NCBI GenBank assembly: GCA_019747165.1
Contig: JAIERC010000289.1
Location: 1-5,018 of the forward strand
Origin: Sphingomonas sp.
GTDB taxonomy: Bacteria > Pseudomonadota > Alphaproteobacteria > Sphingomonadales > Sphingomonadaceae
Direction of reading: 5' to 3'
Length of the DNA: 5,018 nt
This document shows positions 1-5,018 of this stretch, piece after piece. A program made the position numbers and the translations under genes. How positions within the stretch are numbered: position 1 is the stretch's first letter; every line of letters begins with the position of its first letter. The notes beneath the pieces are model-generated. The model worked only from the letters and a program-made list of their open reading frames with translations. It was not told the origin of the DNA and made no database searches.

Positions 1-1655
1 ATGATCTTACCGATCAGGCGATCGGCTATCTGCGCACCCACCGCGCCATCACGCCCGATCGGCCGTTCTTTCTCCAGCTCGCTTATTCGGGCGCGCACTC
101 CCCGCTCCACGCCAAGCCCGCGCTCCGCGATCGCTTCAAGGGCCGCTTTGACAAGGGCTGGGACGCGGTCCGCCGCGAGCGGATCGAGCGCCAGCGCAAG
201 CTCGGCATTGTCGAGCCAACGACGCAGCTCCCGCCGCTCTCCAAGGGTGCTGATCCCTGGGATGGCCTGACGTCCCAGCAGCGCAAAGTCTATGCGCGCT
301 ATATGGAGGTCTATGCCGGCGTCATCGCCTCGCTCGATGAAAATATCGGGCGGCTGACGGCAGAGCTCGACGCGCTTGGCGTGCGTGACGACACGCTGAT
401 CGTTCTTTTTTCGGACAATGGCGGCTCGCCGGAGGGAACGCCGCTCGGCACCCCCAATATTTTCGCGTCCGCGCTCGGCCGGGCGATACCGCTCGATAAT
501 GCCGAAAAGCTGCTGCCGGAGATGGGCGAGAAGGACACCTTCCCGCATTATCCGATGGGTTGGGCCAATGCATCGAACACGCCGTTTCGACTCTACAAGC
601 AATTCACAAATCTCGGCGGGGTCGCTGATCCGCTGATCGTCAGCTGGCCCAAGGGGATCGCGGCCAAGGGCGAAATCCGCAAGCAGTTCGTCCATGTCAT
701 TGATCTGTTCCCGACACTGCTCGACGCTGCCAAGGTCGAGCGACCCGAGCTCTATCAAGGCCGCCGCCAAAAGCCCGTCGATGGCGCGAGTTTCACCGCC
801 ACCTTCGCGTCGCCCGCCGCCGCCACACGGCGCGAGCAATATTATGAGCTGGGCGGCTACCGCGCTTATGAAGAAGGCAAATGGCGGCTGGTGACGCTGC
901 ACGAACGCGGAAATAGTTTCGATGCCGATGCCTGGGCGCTGTATGATCTGTCGACTGATCCGACCGAACTGACCGATCTGGCCGGCCGTCACCCGGATAT
1001 CGCCGCCTCACTCAAGGCGAAGTGGGACAAGGCAGCGCGCGCCAACAATGTCTATCCGCTCGATGATCGCAATTTGATCGTCAAGATGAGCCAGCAGCGC
1101 ACGGCAGAGATTAGGCCGTTATGGGAATTCCGCCCGCCCGTGCCTTATCTGCCGGTCGATGCGTCACCCCTGGTCTGCGGGCTTGATCACAGCATAGAGA
1201 TCGCGATTGATCGGCCCGCCAATGTCATGGACGGAGTGCTGGTCGCGCATGGATCAGCCCCGGCCGGCTATGTGATCTATCTGAAGGGGGGCCAGCTTTT
1301 CTATGACAGCAGCCTGATCCCCTGGACCGAACGGATCGCCGGTGGGCCAGTGCCCGTCGGCAAATCCGTCATCCGCTATGTCCAGAAGATGACGGTCCGC
1401 CCGTTCGAGGGCGGCGGCACCTTATTCGTCAATGGCGACCAGCGCGCGACGCACAAGTTCGACAAGATCATCGCCTCACCCAGCTATGACGGGATGTCGA
1501 TCGGTCGCGATTTCGGCGCACCTGTCTCCACTGCCTATAGCGGCGCCAACCCCTTTGCGGGCACGATCGAGCGCGTCACGATCAAGGTCGATAGCCGCCC
1601 ACCAACACTGCAGGAAATCCGCAGCTTCATCAAGGCGATGCAGATCAAGGTGTGA
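1..1655 (+). CDS. Arylsulfatase, PAS/AtsA-type (5' partial)
   Basis: This is the C-terminal part of a formylglycine-dependent sulfatase, which hydrolyses sulfate esters and is normally exported to the periplasm. The reading frame is open from base 3 (first full codon Asp) to TGA at 1653-1655, giving 550 residues, so the gene starts upstream of the window. Residue numbers are for this fragment. AHSPLH at 31-36 carries the catalytic-site His. MEVYAGVIASLDENIG at 101-116 is a typical family helix. SDNGG at 137-141 supplies the metal-binding Asp138 and Asn139. RLYKQFTNLGG around Lys199 matches the sulfate-binding Lys region of Pseudomonas AtsA. WALYDLSTDPTELTDLA is the usual end of the sulfatase domain. 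Roughly residues 385-550 form a further beta-rich segment resembling a LamG/jelly-roll domain. The CxPxR formylglycine motif and any signal peptide are outside the window. The internal ATG at 303 is not the start, because strong family similarity continues upstream of it. Family assignment is confident; the substrate (aryl, alkyl or carbohydrate sulfate) is unknown. Confidence 0.95.
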   Translation, partial: DLTDQAIGYLRTHRAITPDRPFFLQLAYSGAHSPLHAKPALRDRFKGRFDKGWDAVRRERIERQRKLGIVEPTTQLPPLSKGADPWDGLTSQQRKVYARYMEVYAGVIASLDENIGRLTAELDALGVRDDTLIVLFSDNGGSPEGTPLGTPNIFASALGRAIPLDNAEKLLPEMGEKDTFPHYPMGWANASNTPFRLYKQFTNLGGVADPLIVSWPKGIAAKGEIRKQFVHVIDLFPTLLDAAKVERPELYQGRRQKPVDGASFTATFASPAAATRREQYYELGGYRAYEEGKWRLVTLHERGNSFDADAWALYDLSTDPTELTDLAGRHPDIAASLKAKWDKAARANNVYPLDDRNLIVKMSQQRTAEIRPLWEFRPPVPYLPVDASPLVCGLDHSIEIAIDRPANVMDGVLVAHGSAPAGYVIYLKGGQLFYDSSLIPWTERIAGGPVPVGKSVIRYVQKMTVRPFEGGGTLFVNGDQRATHKFDKIIASPSYDGMSIGRDFGAPVSTAYSGANPFAGTIERVTIKVDSRPPTLQEIRSFIKAMQIKV

Positions 1656-1667
1656 TCCGTCTGCCGC

Positions 1668-1679
1668 CGCTTTAAAGCG
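1668..1679. repeat. 12-bp perfect palindrome after sulfatase stop
   Basis: CGCTTTAAAGCG is a perfect palindrome 13 bases after the sulfatase stop codon. It has no loop and no following T-run, so it is not a convincing intrinsic terminator by itself. A weak TGAAG/CTTCA hairpin (1683-1687 with 1696-1700) follows. The half-sequence CGCTTT also recurs in the divergent promoter region at 4246-4326. Function is unknown. Confidence 0.35.
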
Positions 1680-1709
1680 TAATGAAGTTAAGTCGCTTCA
1701 ACCGCATAC

Positions 1710-1778
1710 CCGTTCAGGCTGAGCGAAGTCGAAGCCCACGCGATCCGCATGCCCTTCGACTTCGCTCAGGGCGAACGG
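1710..1778. repeat. Head-to-head REP-like palindromic repeat pair
   Basis: Two 25-base arms, 1710-1734 and 1754-1778, are inverted relative to each other and match at 22 of 25 positions. They share CCGTTC and CTGAGCGAAGTCGAAG, and 19 bases separate them. Each copy can also fold alone around the same 12-base loop, GAGCGAAGTCGA when read in the repeat's orientation. Copy 1 pairs GGCT 1717-1720 with AGCC 1733-1736. Copy 2 pairs GCCCT 1751-1755 with AGGGC 1768-1772. The arm differences are therefore compensated on the opposite side of the stem. I recall this core as a dispersed intergenic repeat of sphingomonads, like REP/BIME elements. Its place between two convergent stop codons suggests it folds in both transcripts and may limit read-through or protect 3' ends. 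There is no U-tract, so it is not a textbook intrinsic terminator. Confidence 0.8.
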
Positions 1779-1812
1779 CCTATGGTTTGGTCCAATCCAA
1801 AGTCATCACCCT

Positions 1813-2886
1813 CTAAAACCGGCGGCGGACCTCAATGGCATCGCTTTGGGCGGGGAGCAGCACTTCCTCGCCATCATGGCCGATTTCCAGCCGACCGTGA
1901 TAACGCGACCGGGCATCGCCCAGAAACGGTCCCTCCAGGATCGAATAGGGCAAGGGCGGCACGATATGCGTCAGCAGCAGCATCCGCGCGCCCGCGCGCT
2001 CGGCAATGTCAGCAGCTTGCTGCGGGGTGGTGTGATAGGTCGGGATATCGTGGAAGATATGTTCCAGGTTGCTGCGGCCCGCTTTCTTGGCAGCCGCCTG
2101 CATCATGCCGACCATGTTGGCCGCCAGCGCTTCGTGGACGAGGATATCCGCCTTTATCGCAGCGCGCTCGACTGATTTGGCGGGTTTGGTATCGCCACTG
2201 ACCACGATCCGTCGGCCCTTATAGGCAAAGACATAACCATATGCCGGATCGACTGGCCGATGATCGACGCGAAAGGCGAAGACGTGCAACCCATCCTTTG
2301 ACAGGATCAATTTCTGGTCGCCATTGGCAGGCATATCCTGTGGCAGCGCCACCATGCCGAACGCTGCGGGCTGCATCACCTGGGGCCCGTGATGCGCGAT
2401 CCGATAGCCGCGATCGAGGCTGTAGGCAGTGTTGAAGCCCGACACCACGGTATCCACGCCAAGCGGACCATAGACCGGCAAGGGTGCTGGCGAACCGCTC
2501 GTTCCCCAATGCTGGAGCATCAGCGCGCCAAGCGAATCGATATGGTCGGAGTGAAAATGCGTCAGGAACACCGCCTCGACGCGGCCAGCGCCATAGCCCA
2601 TCCGCGCCAGATTGCGCACCCCGCCCTCACCGATATCGACCAGATAGACGTGGTGGCCAGCGGTAATCACGGTACACGGCCCTGCCCGATCGGGCGACGG
2701 CATCGGCGACCCGGCGCCACACAGCGCCACGCCAAGCCCATCGGGCCGCCCGGCAAAGGGATCACCCGTGATCGCCTGCTCGATGCCGCGTTCAAACAGC
2801 GCCACCGCAAGCCGATCCCGCATCAGCCACAGCCCGGCAGCGATCAGTCCGAGCAACACCGCCGCGATCCCGATGAAACGCTTCAT
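1813..2886 (-). CDS. Membrane-anchored MBL-fold hydrolase, AtsA-like
   Basis: A complete 357-residue metallo-beta-lactamase-fold protein. The start at 2886 is chosen because it is preceded by AGGAC with a 6-base gap and overlaps the upstream gene by ATGA. A longer in-frame extension to 2970 merely reads through that gene. Residues 4-21 are strongly hydrophobic after Lys-Arg and lack a clear AxA cleavage site, suggesting an inner-membrane anchor with the enzyme in the periplasm. CGAGSPMPSPDRAGP at 56-70 and LVDIGEGG at 82-89 are the usual N-terminal strands. THFHSDHID at 109-117 is the HxHxDH metal site (His110, His112, Asp114, His115). His165 or His166, Asp232 in SGDT and His307 in THI are the probable remaining ligands. 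VDHRPVDPAYGY (208-219) followed by SGDT is typical of the RNase Z-related AtsA-like branch. It is probably a di-zinc hydrolase of an ester or sulfate ester. The substrate is unknown, and tRNA processing is unlikely given the membrane segment. Confidence 0.92.
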   Translation of the reverse strand: MKRFIGIAAVLLGLIAAGLWLMRDRLAVALFERGIEQAITGDPFAGRPDGLGVALCGAGSPMPSPDRAGPCTVITAGHHVYLVDIGEGGVRNLARMGYGAGRVEAVFLTHFHSDHIDSLGALMLQHWGTSGSPAPLPVYGPLGVDTVVSGFNTAYSLDRGYRIAHHGPQVMQPAAFGMVALPQDMPANGDQKLILSKDGLHVFAFRVDHRPVDPAYGYVFAYKGRRIVVSGDTKPAKSVERAAIKADILVHEALAANMVGMMQAAAKKAGRSNLEHIFHDIPTYHTTPQQAADIAERAGARMLLLTHIVPPLPYSILEGPFLGDARSRYHGRLEIGHDGEEVLLPAQSDAIEVRRRF

Positions 2887-4199
2887 GTTTGTGTCCTGTC
2901 TATCGCGGTTAAACCCAGTGCATCGCGCAGATCCTCCTCGATCCGCCACAACCGATCCTGCCCCCACCAACCGGGCCGATCATCGACCTGGAAGGAGGGA
3001 ACGCCCCACAGCCCAAGCGCGAACAAATCGGTGCGATTGGCCTCCGCCACGTCTTGCCAAGACGGGTCCGCAAGCGCGGCAGTGACTGTCTCGGCGCTGA
3101 TCCCGGCGCGCGCAGCGGCCTTTAGCAGCCCTGGATCGGTCGTCATGTCGATCCCCTCGGCAAAAGCGGCGCGCAGAAAGGAGCGGGCGAAATCGAGACC
3201 GACGCCTTGCGGAATCGCGTGATGCAGCACCGCCAGGCCGCGCTCCACGCCAAGCCCGACCGGATCATGGATCGTCCCAAACGGGATGCCGTGGCGCGTG
3301 GCTTCGCGCTTGGTATCGAGCGTGATGTACATCCGTTTTGCGCCCGGCACGGGCAAGCCGCGCATCACCATCGGCAACACGAATTTCAGCCGCAGGTCGG
3401 CACCATAGGCTGTGGCGAGTGCCCCGATCCTTTCAGCGGCGACAAGCGTGTAGGGCGAGCGAAACGACAGATAGAAATCGATGCGGGGTCGCGCGACTGG
3501 CGCTGACAGAGAAGTCGGCAAGGCCCCGAAATCGAGCACAGGACAGATCGGTGCGCCCGCATCATCACCCCGAAGCCGCGCCTCAAGATAGTGAAGCCGA
3601 TCGACGCCCCAGTAAAATTCGCCCTCAAAATGGGTCGTTGAACTGAGATAATGGCCAAGTTGTTTTCGCGTCGCCTGGCCCTGCGCCAGCAGCGCCGCGG
3701 TCGATGCATCATCAAGACGACCAAAGCGTTCTGCCATCTGGTCTAGCGCCGCATCGGGCGCGCTCGACTGGCAGGCGCGGGCAATGGCGCGCATGGCCGC
3801 AATTGGGTGATCGCTATCCAGCGCGGCGGCAGCGATTGCCTGCGCCCGGGCAATCTGGGCGGCGCTAGGCTGGTTGGCACCAATTGGATCGAGCTTGAGC
3901 GCGGCGGCGAGCATTTGCGCGTCGCGGCGACCATAATCCTCCAGCCGCGCCAATTCGGGTGCCGCAGCCGCCTCTGGCGCGGGAACAAGATGCAGCCGCA
4001 GGTCGAGACCATAGCGCGCCGTCAGCGCTTCCACATAGGGCAACGCGACCGGCCCGTACGGATCATCGACCTGGAAAAAGAAGTCCGCCGTCATCGCCTT
4101 GCCCCCAAATTGCCGCGCGAGCCGATGCCGCGCGCGGCGAAGGTCCCGCAATCCCGTGCTGGTCAAAATGGTGGTCACCAGACGGCGAATGGCACTCAT
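2883..4199 (-). CDS. Tandem DsbA/HCCA-isomerase-like thioredoxin-fold protein
   Basis: A complete 438-residue protein built from two related thioredoxin-fold domains after a basic N-terminal stretch (1-35) with no clear signal peptide, so probably cytoplasmic. Domain 1 begins ADFFFQVDDPYGP at 38-50 and ends YWGVDRLHYLEARL at 196-209. Domain 2 begins IDFYLSFRSPYTL at 240-252 and ends LWGVPSFQV (397-405) then WWGQDRLWRIEEDL (411-424). Domain 2 keeps the Ser of the xSPY motif (Ser248), which in GST-kappa and 2-hydroxychromene-2-carboxylate isomerases contacts glutathione, and the cis-Pro loop (Pro401). Domain 1 has Asp46 at the Ser position and no GVP loop. No CxxC is present, so a dithiol oxidase is unlikely. 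ATG 4199 has AGGAA six bases upstream; Met36 (4094), just before domain 1, is an alternative start. It is first in an operon with the MBL gene and faces a TetR gene. A glutathione-dependent isomerase or transferase role is inferred, not shown. Confidence 0.9.
   Translation of the reverse strand: MSAIRRLVTTILTSTGLRDLRRARHRLARQFGGKAMTADFFFQVDDPYGPVALPYVEALTARYGLDLRLHLVPAPEAAAAPELARLEDYGRRDAQMLAAALKLDPIGANQPSAAQIARAQAIAAAALDSDHPIAAMRAIARACQSSAPDAALDQMAERFGRLDDASTAALLAQGQATRKQLGHYLSSTTHFEGEFYWGVDRLHYLEARLRGDDAGAPICPVLDFGALPTSLSAPVARPRIDFYLSFRSPYTLVAAERIGALATAYGADLRLKFVLPMVMRGLPVPGAKRMYITLDTKREATRHGIPFGTIHDPVGLGVERGLAVLHHAIPQGVGLDFARSFLRAAFAEGIDMTTDPGLLKAAARAGISAETVTAALADPSWQDVAEANRTDLFALGLWGVPSFQVDDRPGWWGQDRLWRIEEDLRDALGLTAIDRTQT
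2893..2897 (-). promoter_or_regulatory. RBS of MBL gene, inside upstream ORF
   Basis: AGGAC on the minus strand lies six bases before ATG 2886, within the last codons of the thioredoxin-fold gene. With the ATGA stop/start overlap at 2886-2883, it supports this start and suggests translational coupling of the two genes. Confidence 0.65.
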
Positions 4200-4205
4200 G
4201 GCAGA

Positions 4206-4210
4206 TTCCT
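4206..4210 (-). promoter_or_regulatory. RBS of thioredoxin-fold gene
   Basis: AGGAA on the minus strand, six bases before ATG 4199, supports that start over Met36 at 4094. If the extended -10 at 4221-4213 is used, transcription would begin at about this point and the site would be partly or wholly absent from the mRNA. Confidence 0.55.
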
Positions 4211-4212
4211 AT

Positions 4213-4221
4213 ATTATAGCA
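4213..4221 (-). promoter_or_regulatory. Extended -10 promoter element (TGCTATAAT)
   Basis: Read on the minus strand, 4221-4213 is TGCTATAAT, a perfect extended -10 hexamer facing the thioredoxin-fold/MBL operon. No credible -35 is seen at 16-18 bases, which extended -10 promoters may not need. The predicted start, about 7 bases further on, falls near 4206. That leaves only about 6-7 bases before the ATG at 4199, so either the transcript is nearly leaderless or the match is fortuitous in AT-rich DNA. Confidence 0.4.
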
Positions 4222-4284
4222 TGACCAAGGACAAAAGAAGTTTCGCGCTTTAGCTTGGGGGCTGAACACAGACGGAAATTTCAT

Positions 4285-4326
4285 CGCTTTTAATTGGCGT
4301 TATATATGCCAATATCATCAAAAGCG
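4285..4326. promoter_or_regulatory. Nested dyad, candidate TetR operator
   Basis: The inner dyad is ATTGGC 4293-4298, a 9-base AT-rich spacer and GCCAAT 4308-4313. The outer dyad is CGCTTTT 4285-4291 with AAAAGCG 4320-4326. The two centres are only 2.5 bases apart. The 21-base inner dyad has the size and symmetry of a TetR-family operator. It lies 51 bases upstream of the regulator's first ATG and about 95 bases upstream of the divergent operon. Autoregulation and control of the operon are inferred from position. Which dyad is bound, if either, cannot be told from one sequence. Confidence 0.55.
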
Positions 4327-4363
4327 TGGATCGCTGGACGCTGCGGCCCCGATTGCTTATGCC

Positions 4364-5008
4364 ATGGGTACCACCGTCATGAAATTGCAGCCATCCCCTC
4401 CCGAACGCGTCCGCCGCCACCCTCAACCGGATCAAGGACTGGACGGTCGCCATTTGCGCAGTCGCGCGACCCGCGCCAAAATTGTCGAAGCGCTGTTGAC
4501 GCTGGTGCGCGACGGTGACGTCGCCCCCGGCGCGGCACAGGTGGCGGAGGTCGCAGGCGTTGGCCTGCGCACGGTGTTCCGCCATTTCGACGAGATGGAA
4601 TCGCTCTACCGCGAAATGGCCGAAGTCATCGAAGCGCAGGTCATGCCAATCATGCTCAAGCCTTTTGAGGCAATCGGCTGGCAGGACCGGGTGCGGGAAA
4701 TGGCCGATCGCCGGATTGGCATTTACGAAACGATCATGCCGTATCGCATCTCGTCCAGCATCAAACGCTTCCAGTCCGAATTCCTGATGCAGGGCTATCA
4801 CAAGCAGTTGCAGCTAGAACGCACATCGTTGCACGCGATCCTGCCACAGGCGGTGATCGACGACCCCTCGCTGGCCAGCGCGATTGAGGTGACGATCAGC
4901 TTCCAGTGCTGGCGGCGGCTGCGTCATGATCAGGGGCTGGTGATCGACGATGCCCGGGCGGTGATCCATCGGTTGCTTGAATCGGTGCTGGCGAGCAATC
5001 CGATCTAG
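4364..5008 (+). CDS. TetR/AcrR-family transcriptional regulator
   Basis: A complete 214-residue regulator ending in TAG at 5006-5008. The N-terminal DNA-binding domain spans about residues 33-82. It opens with SRATRAKIVEALLTLVRDG, and the helix-turn-helix is at 56-75, with VAEVAGVGLRTVFRHF the typical recognition-helix region. The rest is helical, as in TetR ligand-binding and dimerisation domains, and includes IGWQDRVREMADRR at 104-117. The ligand cannot be inferred. ATG 4364 is the first in-frame start, but it lacks a clear ribosome-binding site. Met6 at 4379 is equally possible, and the first 30 residues look disordered. It is divergent from the thioredoxin-fold/MBL operon across 164 bases containing a good dyad, so local repression of that operon and of itself is the simplest reading. 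Only ten bases follow its stop, too few to call anything. Confidence 0.95.
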   Translation: MGTTVMKLQPSPPERVRRHPQPDQGLDGRHLRSRATRAKIVEALLTLVRDGDVAPGAAQVAEVAGVGLRTVFRHFDEMESLYREMAEVIEAQVMPIMLKPFEAIGWQDRVREMADRRIGIYETIMPYRISSSIKRFQSEFLMQGYHKQLQLERTSLHAILPQAVIDDPSLASAIEVTISFQCWRRLRHDQGLVIDDARAVIHRLLESVLASNPI

Positions 5009-5018
5009 AATGTGATGA

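Noticed and set aside
303..1655. Sulfatase gene starting at ATG 303
   Set aside because: The same frame is open to the window edge and encodes family-conserved sequence, including AHSPLH, upstream of this Met. It is an internal Met of a truncated gene.
1751..1772. Classic rho-independent terminator for the sulfatase gene
   Set aside because: The hairpin has only a 5-bp stem with a 12-base loop and no T-run after it. It is better explained as a repeat unit.
1786..1801. TTTGG/CCAAA hairpin after the MBL stop as a terminator
   Set aside because: The stem is five pairs with weak GC content and there is no U-tract on the minus strand. Such short hairpins are common by chance.
1749..2201. Plus-strand open frame of 150 codons running from the repeat into the MBL gene
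   Set aside because: It begins inside the palindromic repeat and is antisense to conserved MBL coding sequence; the composition is non-protein-like.
2389..3222. Plus-strand open frame of 277 codons opposite the MBL and thioredoxin-fold genes
   Set aside because: Its translation is rich in Arg, His, Pro and Ser with no recognisable motif, and it spans the antisense of two genes with clear family signatures. It is a typical GC-rich shadow frame.
4250..4801. Minus-strand open frame of 183 codons opposite the TetR gene
   Set aside because: It is antisense to the helix-turn-helix gene and its translation is His- and Asp-rich without a known domain. The plus-strand frame has a clear TetR signature.
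5009..5018. Possible start codons after the TetR stop
   Set aside because: Only ten bases remain; one ATG is followed at once by TGA, and the other has no visible downstream sequence.

Overview
The window is GC-rich, densely coding and consistent with an alphaproteobacterium, most likely a sphingomonad. The grounds are base composition, codon use, the protein flavour, and an intergenic repeat with the core CTGAGCGAAGTCGAAG, which I recall as a common dispersed element in sphingomonad genomes. The repeat match is from memory, so the taxonomic call is an inference.

Layout: (1) 1-1655, plus strand: the C-terminal 550 residues of a Pseudomonas-AtsA-type, formylglycine-dependent sulfatase. Its N-terminus, including the CxPxR maturation motif, lies outside the window. 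It ends in an extra beta-rich, LamG-like domain. (2) 1656-1812: a gap between convergent genes, holding a 12-bp palindrome and a head-to-head pair of palindromic repeats. (3) 1813-4199, minus strand: two genes sharing a 4-base ATGA overlap. The first in transcription order (2883-4199) encodes a 438-residue protein with two thioredoxin-fold, DsbA/HCCA-isomerase/GST-kappa-like domains. The second (1813-2886) encodes a metallo-beta-lactamase-fold hydrolase with an N-terminal membrane segment, resembling the AtsA-like branch of the RNase Z group. (4) 4200-4363: an AT-rich divergent regulatory region with nested dyads, a perfect extended -10 on the minus strand and three copies of CGCTTT. (5) 4364-5008, plus strand: a complete TetR-family repressor.

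The likely working unit is a TetR-controlled divergent pair: the regulator on one side and the thioredoxin-fold plus metallo-hydrolase operon on the other. The sulfatase is transcribed towards this unit and separated from it by the repeat pair, so it is probably a separate transcription unit. It is notable that the neighbouring hydrolase belongs to a fold group that includes an unrelated type of arylsulfatase. No substrate can be read from the sequence. I see no RNA genes, CRISPR arrays, insertion sequences or phage genes. This is mainly an ordinary accessory-metabolism region with a few unusual points, not a clearly new system.
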